Counted from the first letter of the stretch, positions 1-7,112 are shown. The stretch: 37,433 nucleotides of DNA from Porticoccaceae bacterium (GCA_029212965.1 JARGOV010000015.1:1-37433), one strand, 5' to 3'. Numbers and translations: made by a program. Notes: generated by a model not told the origin, from the letters alone.

Positions 1-96
1 CCGTGTTACGACCCTGATCCATCACAAGCCTATCGGGATATCGCCGCAAATATTTCTGACTGGATTGACCACGCTATTAAGAACAAACGGAATTGA
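1..96 (+). CDS. C-terminal fragment of an unidentified cassette-encoded protein
   Basis: An open frame runs from the first base to a TGA at 94-96 and gives 31 residues (PCYDPDPSQAYRDIAANISD and on). The amphipathic helix at the end would suit the closing helix of a Rossmann- or TIR-like domain, but 31 residues cannot show a family. It stops 2 nt before the next start codon, so the two genes look translationally coupled. It lies in the same integron cassette as the SLATT-like gene, because no attC site separates them. The 5' part is outside the window. Being a real coding end is moderately sure; the function is unknown. Confidence 0.55.
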   Translation, partial: PCYDPDPSQAYRDIAANISDWIDHAIKNKRN

Positions 97-98
97 AT

Positions 99-542
99 AT
101 GAGTGAAGATCCGCTCCAAATCGACCCCGAAGCAGCCTCGATTCAGACGCACCTTGGAATAATCCAAAACGTCATCCAGCGCATGTCAACAAATAGCACC
201 AATTGCAAAGCTTGGTGCGTGACCTTAGTGGCTGCTGTCCTTGTGATAGTAGCTGATAAAGGTAAACCAGAATATGCTTGGATTGCACTTTTACCAACAG
301 TGGTATTTTTGGCTCTTGATGCCTATTACTTGGCTCTAGAAAAGGGCTTTCGCAATTCTTATAACCAGTTTGTTTCCAAGCTTCGAGCTGGAAGCCTTAC
401 CGAGCAAGACCTTTATTCCGTCATGCCCGTTGGTAATATGTCGAAACTACAGTTCGAAGCCGCCAAATCCTTTTCAGTTTGGGGGTTCTACATTTCTCTT
501 GGTATCTTAATTGGCGTGACTAAATGGATAGCATTGGGGTGA
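99..542 (+). CDS. Two-helix SLATT-like membrane protein, integron cassette gene
   Basis: This encodes 147 residues. An N-terminal soluble helix (about 8-30) is followed by two hydrophobic segments, about 39-54 and 60-80, then a charged helical region and a final hydrophobic segment near the C-terminus (about 125-145). A short N-terminal helix, a tight transmembrane hairpin and a helical tail match the general plan of SLATT proteins, which are predicted membrane effectors in nucleotide-signalling and phage-defence operons. That assignment rests on architecture and remembered similarity, not on a search. ATG 99 is preferred to the upstream TTG at 93 because it sits just after the preceding stop. 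The stop codon is 4 nt from the attC core, typical of cassette genes. An orphan small membrane protein is the alternative. Confidence 0.6.
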   Translation: MSEDPLQIDPEAASIQTHLGIIQNVIQRMSTNSTNCKAWCVTLVAAVLVIVADKGKPEYAWIALLPTVVFLALDAYYLALEKGFRNSYNQFVSKLRAGSLTEQDLYSVMPVGNMSKLQFEAAKSFSVWGFYISLGILIGVTKWIALG

Positions 543-546
543 AACC

Positions 547-618
547 ACCTAACAAAACGCTGCTGTCGGACAATTTTTCCGCTGCGCTCCAAAATTGCCG
601 CAGAGCGCGGCGTTAGGG
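547..618 (+). other. Integron attC recombination site 1
   Basis: The left core box is ACCTAAC (547-553, matching RYYYAAC) and the right core is GTTAGGG (612-618). Between them lies an imperfect inverted repeat: GGACAATTTT on the left faces AAAATTGCCG on the right around the loop CCGCTGCGCTCC, with unpaired bases on one arm as in real attC sites. The recombination point falls between G612 and T613, so the upstream cassette ends at 612. The site follows the SLATT-like stop codon by 4 nt. Confidence 0.85.
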
Positions 619-1377
619 TTACAAAAAATGAAATTGGGACTCACATTGGCATCATTAGTAAGCTTGGCCATCGCTTTAGTTGGTGGCTGGAATGAATTAC
701 ATGGTGTTCTAACAATAGGTTTTCTCGCATTTGTTTCACTATTGTTTACAGCACATCTTGATCAAATTGCAGAATTTACGGCTTCTGGAACTGGGATTAC
801 AGCAAAAACCAGAGAGGTTCTGTCAAAGGCAGAAAATACGGTTACTGAACTTCAATCACTTGCAAAAATATTTGCTGGTACAACGCTCTCCTCAGTTAAA
901 CGCTCTGGGCGTTTTGGTGGTTATGAAGATGATGAAGAAGAGCAAATAAAAGAATCAGTGCTCGAAGTCTTAAAAGACATTGGGTTAAAAGAAACTGAAT
1001 TCAATTCTGTCTTAGTTGACTGGCATAGGTTTACAAAGTTTGATTATGTTATGGCAATTCTTGGTGGCAATACTATTCCACAGGGCTTTGAGGATCAGTC
1101 TATTCAAACAGAATGGAAGCAACTGAGAGATTTTAAAAAAATACCTACCAGTAATGACATTAAAGAATTCCTAAGTAAATGGCAGCTTTTAGATAAAGCA
1201 CGCTCAGAGTATCTCAGTGATTATGAGTATTATATTGTTAATCTTAAACACCGTCGGCCAGAGGTGTGGAAAGAAAGAGAGTCATGGGAACCACTAAAAA
1301 AACCCTAACAAAAAAATCAAGTCGTTCGCTACCGCTCACTGGGACGCGCAAAAAGCTGCGCGCCCCTTATTTAGGCG
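613..1377 (+). mobile_element. Complete integron gene cassette (one gene plus its attC)
   Basis: The 765-bp unit lies between the two recombination points (G612|T613 and G1377|T1378). Its first bases, TTAGGGTT (613-620), are the exact reverse complement of AACCCTAA (1301-1308) at the left end of its own attC. This is expected for a cassette that closes into a circle and is good evidence that the boundaries are right. It holds the 226-residue membrane protein gene with only 15 bp of leader, so expression must come from upstream or from a weak internal signal. Confidence 0.8.
628..1308 (+). CDS. Uncharacterised membrane protein with helical cytosolic domain, integron cassette gene
   Basis: This encodes 226 residues. 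Two adjacent hydrophobic segments (about 4-22 and 25-43) form a hairpin. A helical stretch follows (about 50-85), then an acidic linker (GGYEDDEEEQ, about 97-106) and a long, soluble, tryptophan-rich C-terminal part. I do not recognise the family; the two-helix hairpin plus cytosolic domain again recalls membrane effectors, but this is only analogy. ATG 628 is chosen because an earlier TTG (595) lies inside the attC site. The stop TAA (1306-1308) is part of the left core box of the next attC, so gene and recombination site overlap. The base composition is visibly more AT-rich than the core genes, in keeping with an acquired cassette. Confidence 0.75.
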   Translation: MKLGLTLASLVSLAIALVGGWNELHGVLTIGFLAFVSLLFTAHLDQIAEFTASGTGITAKTREVLSKAENTVTELQSLAKIFAGTTLSSVKRSGRFGGYEDDEEEQIKESVLEVLKDIGLKETEFNSVLVDWHRFTKFDYVMAILGGNTIPQGFEDQSIQTEWKQLRDFKKIPTSNDIKEFLSKWQLLDKARSEYLSDYEYYIVNLKHRRPEVWKERESWEPLKKP

Positions 1378-1383
1378 TTATGA
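1303..1383 (+). other. Integron attC recombination site 2
   Basis: The left core is CCCTAAC (1303-1309) and the right core is GTTATGA (1377-1383). The inner stem pairs GGGACGCGC with GCGCGCCCC around AAAAAGCT, leaving an extrahelical base as is usual for attC. The site is about 81 bp and differs from site 1 in loop and stem sequence, so the cassettes did not come from one recent duplication. The right core runs directly into the next reading frame. Confidence 0.85.
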
Positions 1384-1409
1384 AACTTAAAGAATTTCGT
1401 GAAATGTGA
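1380..1409 (+). CDS. Possible 9-codon leader ORF at the cassette boundary
   Basis: ATG 1380-1382 lies in the right core of attC site 2 and opens a frame reading MKLKEFREM, ending in TGA 1407-1409. The stop overlaps the transporter ATG (1409-1411) as TGATG, an arrangement that favours re-initiation. A partial ribosome site (AGG, 1373-1375) precedes it, while the transporter itself has no clear one. A translated short ORF at attI is known to raise expression of the first cassette in class 1 integrons. Whether this ORF is translated is inference. Confidence 0.3.
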   Translation: MKLKEFREM

Positions 1410-2125
1410 TGAACGACTTAGCTCAAATCATTGTATTAACGCTAATCGCAGGGCTCGCAATACCAATGGGTGCGTCGATTGCGGCGGTCGAGCGAATCCG
1501 TCCTCGCTGGCTTGAAATTGAAGTGCGCCATAGTGTTATCGCCTTTGGTGGAGGTGCGCTTTTAGCTGCGGTTGCACTGGTCCTCGTGCCTGAGGGCGTG
1601 AGTAATTTGTCGTCGCTTCTGGTTTTTGTTTGTTTTTTTGGCGGCGGTCTCATCTTTATGATGCTCGATATACGTTTGGCTGCGAGCGATACGCCACTTA
1701 GCCAGCTAACTGCTATGTTATCGGATTTTGTGCCAGAGGCCTTAGCACTTGGCGCTACTTTCGCTTTTTCCAGAGATGCTGGAGTTCTTCTTGCTGGAAT
1801 TATTGCGCTGCAGAATGTACCTGAAGGCTTCAACGCATTTCGAGAAATTAAAGACTCCACTCATTATAGCCGACTACAAATTATTGGCGCGTTTACTCTA
1901 ATGGCCTTGTTGGGCCCAATTGCAGGCGCTACTGGTTACTTTATATTATCGGGGTATCCGCAAGTCATTTCTTGCATCATGCTATTTGCAGCCGGTGGTA
2001 TCTTGTACATTATTTTTCAAGACATTGCGCCACAGTCCAAACTGAAAAATCACTGGGCGCCTCCATTGGGTGCTGTTGCAGGATTTTTACTGGGTGTGTT
2101 GGGCCAAGAGTGGGCTGGGGTATAA
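1409..2125 (+). CDS. ZIP-family divalent metal transporter
   Basis: This encodes a 238-residue polytopic inner-membrane protein with about seven to eight hydrophobic segments. Two family signatures are visible: DFVPEALALGA in the predicted fourth helix and QNVPEGFN in the predicted fifth, the places where ZIP proteins coordinate zinc or iron for uptake. The fourth-helix motif has D and F where the usual family motif begins HN, so metal choice may differ. ATG 1409 is preferred to GTG 1406. It begins 32 bp after the recombination point of attC site 2, so it could be the gene of a third cassette, but no clear attC follows it. A transporter of this family is fairly sure; the substrate is not. Confidence 0.75.
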   Translation: MNDLAQIIVLTLIAGLAIPMGASIAAVERIRPRWLEIEVRHSVIAFGGGALLAAVALVLVPEGVSNLSSLLVFVCFFGGGLIFMMLDIRLAASDTPLSQLTAMLSDFVPEALALGATFAFSRDAGVLLAGIIALQNVPEGFNAFREIKDSTHYSRLQIIGAFTLMALLGPIAGATGYFILSGYPQVISCIMLFAAGGILYIIFQDIAPQSKLKNHWAPPLGAVAGFLLGVLGQEWAGV

Positions 2126-2270
2126 CAATGGGCTGGTGTAAGATAAATTCTTCACGTTAGTAAAAAATACATAATTAGTTTGACTCATTCTCATAAGGAA
2201 AAAAATATATCCACTCCAGGGCTGCTAAACTGATTGCTTTTGTATTGGCTAATCATCACGGGAATTCAAA

Positions 2271-3182
2271 GTGAAGATTTCTTACGAAGCTTTAAGCTTG
2301 ATACTTGATTCGATCACTGAACATATTGTGGTTGTTAATGAAACAGGCGAAATTCAATATGCCAATAAGAGTTGGTCAAAATTTGGAGATAACAATGCTT
2401 GCAATATTGGCGCTGACTGGATTGGTGTTAATTATTTAGACGAGTGTGATAAAGCGGCGGCCATGGGAGATGAATTCGGGCAGAAGGCGGGTAATGGAAT
2501 TCGAAATGTTATAAATAAAGCCCAATCACTTTTTTATTTTGAATACCCTTGCCATAGCCCTGCTGAAAAGCGTTGGTTTATGATGCGTGTCACTCCTTTA
2601 CAGGTCGCGGGGAAGGACTACTTCGTTGTTTCCCATCAAAATATTACCGAAAGAAAATTAGCCGAAGAAGAAGTAAGCAATTTGGCTAGAATAGATGGAC
2701 TGACTAACATCCCTAACCGCCGTGCTTTTAATGAATTCCTTCGTAGTGAATGGCAGCGATGTTTTAGGCTAAAAAAACCAATGTGCCTTGCACTACTTGA
2801 TTTAGATCACTTCAAATTACTCAATGATACCTATGGGCATCAGTCTGGTGACGAATGTTTGGTGAGAGTGGGCGCCTTACTCAAACAGTTTTGTAACAGG
2901 CCTGGTGATATTTCTGCAAGGTATGGAGGGGAGGAGTTCGCTCTGATATGGGGAGATACATGGCTAGTGCAGGCTCAGCAGTTAGCAAATAAGTTGCTAA
3001 ATAAAATTGCCAATTTAAATATTGCTAATAGTCAGTCGCCAGTAGAGAATTATTTGACTGCTAGCATTGGTTTAGCTGAGATGTTTCCAGGTAATAGCAG
3101 CAGTGAAAGCGAATTAATCAGTCAGGCAGATACTATGCTTTATAAAGCAAAGGACAGTGGAAGAAATAGAGTTATCTGCTAG
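2271..3182 (+). CDS. PAS-GGDEF diguanylate cyclase
   Basis: This encodes 303 residues that would make cyclic di-GMP from two GTP. A PAS sensory domain covers about 10-125 (WFMMRVTPL, then the link ITERKLAEEEV), and a GGDEF domain covers about 135-303, opening with DGLTNIPNRR. The active-site motif is GGEEF at 219-223. An RxxD inhibitory site (R210-D213) sits exactly five residues before it, so product inhibition is predicted. There is no transmembrane segment, so the protein is probably cytosolic. The start is GTG with GGA eight bases upstream. No regulator or partner gene is adjacent; the signal sensed is unknown. Confidence 0.9.
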   Translation: MKISYEALSLILDSITEHIVVVNETGEIQYANKSWSKFGDNNACNIGADWIGVNYLDECDKAAAMGDEFGQKAGNGIRNVINKAQSLFYFEYPCHSPAEKRWFMMRVTPLQVAGKDYFVVSHQNITERKLAEEEVSNLARIDGLTNIPNRRAFNEFLRSEWQRCFRLKKPMCLALLDLDHFKLLNDTYGHQSGDECLVRVGALLKQFCNRPGDISARYGGEEFALIWGDTWLVQAQQLANKLLNKIANLNIANSQSPVENYLTASIGLAEMFPGNSSSESELISQADTMLYKAKDSGRNRVIC

Positions 3183-3332
3183 AAATTCTGATTAGTAAAT
3201 GCTGATTGTGACTGTTTGTTCGACGATTATTCTAAAGCAAAGACACCGCGCCATGACCTTTTCATAACAAAAAACTTCACTGACAAAACGTTGTTATCAG
3301 CTATACCCTTTTTTCCAGCAGGGCGATGGTAT

Positions 3333-4907
3333 CTAACCGGGCTTTTTCATCAGGGCAATAAAGCCAAGACTGATGATAAAGGCAGCACCCATAAAATAGA
3401 AACAGTCGTTGTAGGCCATGATAAAGCTCTCGCGCCGGGCGATAGCGTCAACAGCGCGAAGTGCTTGCTCCTGTGCCATCATCGGGTCGGCTCCGAGGTT
3501 GCCAAAATAATTGCTAAAACCCTGCAGGCGTTCCGTAGTGAAGGGGTTGTAGGCGCTCACCTTTTCAACGATATGGCTAGAGTGAAATTGTTGGCGTAGT
3601 GACAAAAAGGTCGCCAACGTGGCGATACCAACGGCGCCACCTAAATTTCTTAGCACGTTGAACAAACCCGAGGCCGAGCCGACCTGTTCTTTTTCAATGC
3701 CTGCGGTGGCGATGACATTGAGCGGCACCATAATAAAAGGCATACCCAGGCCGCGGATAATATTTGGCCAGACCAAATGGTCGTGACCGTAGTCGGCTGT
3801 CATGTGAATATTTGACAGGCAGCTTAAGCCAAAAATGAAAGCCCCAAAGGCCAGTAGTATGCGGATGTCGACGTGGGGCATTAGTCGCAGCACTATCGGT
3901 ACAACGATAAGTTGAGGCAGGCCAACCCACATCATTACCAAGCCTATCTGCATGGCGTTAAAACCGTGCACCTGAGCAAGAAACATGGGCAGTATAAAAA
4001 CTGAGCCGTAGAGGCCAAGTCCGAGAACAATGCCCACTAGATTAGAGAGCAAAAAGTTGCGCCGTTGGAGCAGGCGTAGGTTAATAAAGGGATTTTTGCG
4101 TTTCAGCTCTATGACGACAAAGGTGAGCAGGCAGGTGGCAGCGAGTAGGGTGCCGTTGAAAATAAAGTCAGATTCCAGCCAGTCTTTACGGTTACCTTCT
4201 TCCAGTACGATAATCATTGCACCCAGACCTACTGCCATTGAGAGGATGCCAAACCAATCGCCATCTTTTAGGAGTTCGAACTGGGGCTTGGTTTTTTTCA
4301 GGCCTTGAAAAAGGATCAAAAACATAATGCCAGTGGGCACAATTTGCAGGAAAAAAACCGATTGCCAGCCAAAGGCTTCAGTTAAGTAACCACCGAGGGT
4401 GGGGCCAATGGAGGGGGCCTGAGTGGCAGTGAGAGCAAACATGCCCATGCCAATAGCTTGTTTACTAGGAGGCAGTAAAGTGAGAATCAGTGTGAAAGAA
4501 AGGGGGATAAGCGTGCCACCAGCAAGACCTGCCAGGGTTCTGAAAACCAGCATTGATTCGAGATTCCATGCCCAGGCACAAAGTAGGGTGGCCAGGGCAA
4601 AAAGCACGGTATTAAAGAGCATGTAAGGGCGCAGGCCAAAGACCATCGTTAACCAGCCGGTAACGGGAATTACGACCACTTCAGCAGTGAGGTAGGCGGT
4701 GGAAATAAAAGAACCTTCTTCTAGCGTTGCCGAGAGCGCACCTTGAATATCTTTCAGTGAGGCATTGGTAATGTGAATGTTGAGAACGGCGATAAATGCA
4801 CCGAGTACACCGCCAAACACGGTGAGCCAGGTGCCGAAGCTGACGGTTTCTTCTGGCTCGCTGGTTTGGGGGGCATCCTCAATAGCAGGACTTGTCAAGT
4901 TGCTCAT
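3333..4907 (-). CDS. emrB: EmrB-type MFS drug efflux transporter (DHA2, 14 helices)
   Basis: This encodes 524 residues with the hydrophobic pattern of the 14-helix DHA2 family. The antiporter motif C is present as APSIGPTLGGYL in the predicted fifth helix, and the N-terminus shows the family's ITNASLKDIQGAL stretch. Such proteins export hydrophobic toxic compounds using the proton gradient, working with an EmrA adaptor and a TolC-like outer membrane channel. The adaptor gene lies 63 bp upstream in the same direction, so the two form an operon. No TolC gene is nearby. The substrate cannot be read from the sequence. Confidence 0.88.
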   Translation of the reverse strand: MSNLTSPAIEDAPQTSEPEETVSFGTWLTVFGGVLGAFIAVLNIHITNASLKDIQGALSATLEEGSFISTAYLTAEVVVIPVTGWLTMVFGLRPYMLFNTVLFALATLLCAWAWNLESMLVFRTLAGLAGGTLIPLSFTLILTLLPPSKQAIGMGMFALTATQAPSIGPTLGGYLTEAFGWQSVFFLQIVPTGIMFLILFQGLKKTKPQFELLKDGDWFGILSMAVGLGAMIIVLEEGNRKDWLESDFIFNGTLLAATCLLTFVVIELKRKNPFINLRLLQRRNFLLSNLVGIVLGLGLYGSVFILPMFLAQVHGFNAMQIGLVMMWVGLPQLIVVPIVLRLMPHVDIRILLAFGAFIFGLSCLSNIHMTADYGHDHLVWPNIIRGLGMPFIMVPLNVIATAGIEKEQVGSASGLFNVLRNLGGAVGIATLATFLSLRQQFHSSHIVEKVSAYNPFTTERLQGFSNYFGNLGADPMMAQEQALRAVDAIARRESFIMAYNDCFYFMGAAFIISLGFIALMKKPG

Positions 4908-4970
4908 GATGATCGTCCGTATTTGCCTTACTTGGCTGCAGGCACACTATTGATAGAGTTTATCTGCTGA

Positions 4971-6065
4971 CTAGTCAGTAAGCGCGACTTTGGAATTGCT
5001 TTTTATAGTGGGGTTTTTGCCGGTCTGGTTTTTTGTATTGGCGTTGTCGCGGGTATCAATTTTAGCGAGTACAGACATGCCAGGGCGCAGTTGTTTGACT
5101 ATGGGGTTGTCCTGGTCGAGAAGAATTTTTACCGGTACGCGCTGGACAATTTTGGTGAAATTGCCGGTAGCGTTATCGGGCGGTAGTAGACTGAACTGGG
5201 CGCCACTGGCTGGCGATAAACTTTCGACGACTCCTTCAATAAGTTCGTCTGGGAAAGCATCGATTTCAACAAGGGCTCTTTGTCCCGGCACCATGCCGTT
5301 GAGCTGGGTTTCTTTAAAATTGGCGTTAACCCATACGTGGTCGAGAGAGACAATGGCCATTTTACGTGCCCCCACATGGATATATTCGCCGTTTTCCACA
5401 TGCTTGGCACCAACGACGCCATCGCGAGGGGCGCGAATGTCAGATAAATACAGGGCAATCTTGGCTAGGTTGAGCTCGGCTTTCGCATGAGCCTGTTCGG
5501 CGCTAATTTCAGCCTTTTCGGCGGTAAGAACATCCAGCTGAGCTTTAGCCGCGCTGACATTGGCCTTGGTACGTGCTAGCTCGGCTTCTGCACTGCTGAC
5601 GTCAGTGAGGGCGTGGTCATAATGCTGTTTCTCTGCATAGCCTTTGTCTTTTAACGTTTTCGAGCGCTGTAGATCAAGGTTGGCGCGTTTTACCTGTGCT
5701 TCGGCGGCTTTAACTTCAGCACGGTTGGCGGCAATAATCGCCTGCTGTAAAGTGGTTTGAGTGTCTACACGGGCAAGGCTGGCTTCTGCTTCGACAACTT
5801 CAGCTTCAGCACGGGCTATTTTGGCATCAAAGGTGGGCTTATACATAGAGATAAGAATATCGCCCGCTTTAACTTTTTCGTTTTCACTGACGTTGACACT
5901 ACCGACTATACCGGCGACTTTTGCGCTGATGACGGTAATGTCACTCTTGGTGTAGGCATTGTCGGTCGACTCCCAATAGCGCCCTTCAAACCACCATTCT
6001 TTGGCCCAAAGCCCCCCAAAAATAATGCCGACTATAAGAATCCCGAGAAATAAAAATTTACGCAT
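4971..6065 (-). CDS. emrA: EmrA-like periplasmic adaptor (HlyD family)
   Basis: This encodes a 364-residue membrane-fusion protein. One N-terminal transmembrane helix (about 3-24) is followed by a lipoyl-like half domain (SAKVAGIVGSVNVSENEKV), a long alanine- and glutamate-rich coiled coil (about 85-200) and the second lipoyl half with the barrel domain (IRAPRDGVVGAKHVENGEY). It would bridge the EmrB transporter to an outer membrane channel. It is the first gene of the minus-strand pair and faces the TetR regulator gene across about 310 bp, the classical layout for a drug-responsive efflux operon. Confidence 0.88.
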   Translation of the reverse strand: MRKFLFLGILIVGIIFGGLWAKEWWFEGRYWESTDNAYTKSDITVISAKVAGIVGSVNVSENEKVKAGDILISMYKPTFDAKIARAEAEVVEAEASLARVDTQTTLQQAIIAANRAEVKAAEAQVKRANLDLQRSKTLKDKGYAEKQHYDHALTDVSSAEAELARTKANVSAAKAQLDVLTAEKAEISAEQAHAKAELNLAKIALYLSDIRAPRDGVVGAKHVENGEYIHVGARKMAIVSLDHVWVNANFKETQLNGMVPGQRALVEIDAFPDELIEGVVESLSPASGAQFSLLPPDNATGNFTKIVQRVPVKILLDQDNPIVKQLRPGMSVLAKIDTRDNANTKNQTGKNPTIKSNSKVALTD

Positions 6066-6379
6066 TGTGTTTACCGTTTGATCTATTGGGGCAAATGTTG
6101 TCCTAGCGGCCTCTATTTCTTATTGCGCTCTGTGCGGCCGGTTGGTTAGGGGGCAGTATCGCAGTATGTGGTTTCAACGCTTAAAATATAAAGCTTGATC
6201 TTATCTGGTACTGGTCCGTACCCTAGCACTGGGCTTGATTTGATGCAAGCTGTTGACACAGATTTATAGCTCCAGAATGGGTACGCTCGACCGTGTTGCG
6301 ATAGAATATTGTCTTTTAGCTAGATCAGCATTTACTGTACTGGGACTGCTGTTAGTGATAATTGGGAAATTTTTTAGTC
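6066..6379. promoter_or_regulatory. Divergent control region between emrA and the TetR gene
   Basis: This 314-bp non-coding stretch must hold the promoters of both units. On the minus strand TTGCAT, 17 bp and TAGGGT form a weak candidate emrA promoter overlapping the palindrome listed separately. On the plus strand TTGACA occurs at 6251-6256 but without a convincing -10 at the right distance. I see no small ORF or RNA gene in it. Confidence 0.45.
6207..6222. promoter_or_regulatory. Candidate TetR operator palindrome
   Basis: GGTAC and GTACC form a perfect inverted repeat separated by six bases (TGGTCC). A further GGTAC occurs inside GGGTAC at 6277-6282. A short palindrome in the intergenic region shared by a TetR gene and its presumed target operon is a reasonable operator candidate; five-base arms are short, so chance cannot be excluded. 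Confidence 0.35.
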
Positions 6380-6991
6380 ATGCCTAAAACGGAAAGAACG
6401 GCTGAACAGGTGCGTCGCAATGCGATTTTACAGGCAGGTATTCAGGTCTTTCTTGAATATGGCTACGTCAACGCCAGTGTGGACGAAATTGTGCGCAGAG
6501 CTGGTGGTTCAAAACGTACGGTTTACAAGTATTTCGGCAACAAAGAAGACTTGTTCGCGGCCATTATCGAAAACCTTGCAGGACAAATGCTGTCGCCTTT
6601 AAGTACCGCAATAGATGACGATAGCTCCTTGCAAACAACTCTTGAGAAATTGGGTAAAGCGTATTTGGATGTGCTTTTGCGAGAGGGTAGTTTGGCAATT
6701 TTTCGAACGGTCGTTTCTGAGGGGCAGCGTTTTCCCGAGTTGGCAAAGACTTTTTTTCGCAATGGCCCCCATGCGGCAGTTATGCGGCTATCGAGCTATC
6801 TTGATCAACAGGTCGCGAACGGCAGCCTCAAGCTTGATGATACCTGCGCAGCCGCACGGCAATATTTCGGCATGATTCGCTCTGATTTACATATGCGTGC
6901 GGCGCTGGGTGTGGAGCCACCGACAAGAGATGAAATAAACCGGGAAGTCGGTACGGCCGTGGCTATGTTTGTGCGTGAATACAGCGTTTAG
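6380..6991 (+). CDS. TetR/AcrR-family transcriptional regulator
   Basis: This encodes 203 residues. The N-terminal helix-turn-helix is clear (about 11-58: SVDEIVRRAGGSKRTVYKYF, then GNKEDLF). The C-terminal ligand domain contains FRTVVSEGQRFPELAKTFF, resembling the AefR-like C-terminal family. ATG 6380 is chosen over an upstream TTG at 6362 because it begins the usual short polar tail before the first helix. It is divergent from emrAB and is most likely its local repressor, released by a transported compound. That role is inferred from position. Confidence 0.88.
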   Translation: MPKTERTAEQVRRNAILQAGIQVFLEYGYVNASVDEIVRRAGGSKRTVYKYFGNKEDLFAAIIENLAGQMLSPLSTAIDDDSSLQTTLEKLGKAYLDVLLREGSLAIFRTVVSEGQRFPELAKTFFRNGPHAAVMRLSSYLDQQVANGSLKLDDTCAAARQYFGMIRSDLHMRAALGVEPPTRDEINREVGTAVAMFVREYSV

Positions 6992-6993
6992 AC

Positions 6994-7034
6994 GTTGTTC
7001 ACACCTTGATTGACAGCATAAGGTCGATGACAAC
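6994..7034 (+). terminator. Weak hairpin downstream of the TetR gene
   Basis: GTTGT (6994-6998) and ACCTT (7003-7007) can pair with AAGGT (7020-7024) and ACAAC (7030-7034), giving an interrupted stem three bases after the TetR stop. A short T run (7039-7044) follows. It may act as a terminator, but the stem is broken and the call is weak. Confidence 0.25.
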
Positions 7035-7042
7035 TGTTGTTT

Positions 7043-7112
7043 TTAGCCATTAGCCATTAGCCATTAGCCATTAGCCATTAGCCATTAGCCATTAGCCATT
7101 AGGCATTAGGCA
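7043..7112. repeat. Ten tandem 7-bp repeats (TTAGCCA, last two TTAGGCA)
   Basis: Eight perfect TTAGCCA units (7043-7098) are followed by two TTAGGCA units (7099-7112). The tract fills the gap between the convergent TetR and endonuclease-fold genes. The tenth unit holds the stop codon of the latter (TTA on the + strand at 7106-7108, TAA on the minus strand). Because the unit is 7 bp and each holds a minus-strand TAA, stops occur in all three minus-strand frames. Unit number may vary between strains by slippage. Confidence 0.95.

Noticed and set aside
2119-2160. TATAAC followed 32 bp later by ACGTTAG, a possible degenerate attC after the ZIP gene
   Set aside because: The span is about 40 bp, the cores deviate from the consensus, and the inner arms do not pair. 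It may be a relic but cannot be supported.
3262-3297. TCATAAC, the core expected for a cassette starting TTATGA, with ATAACAA/TTGTTAT arms
   Set aside because: The core match is exact, but the element is only about 36 bp, has no inner stem and lacks a proper right core. A chance AT-rich inverted repeat is more likely.
3216-3599. Plus-strand frame of 127 codons at the end of emrB
   Set aside because: Most of it is antisense to the conserved C-terminus of EmrB; it has no family resemblance or ribosome site.
7043-7112. CRISPR-like array
   Set aside because: The units are 7 bp and directly abutting, with no spacers and no cas genes.
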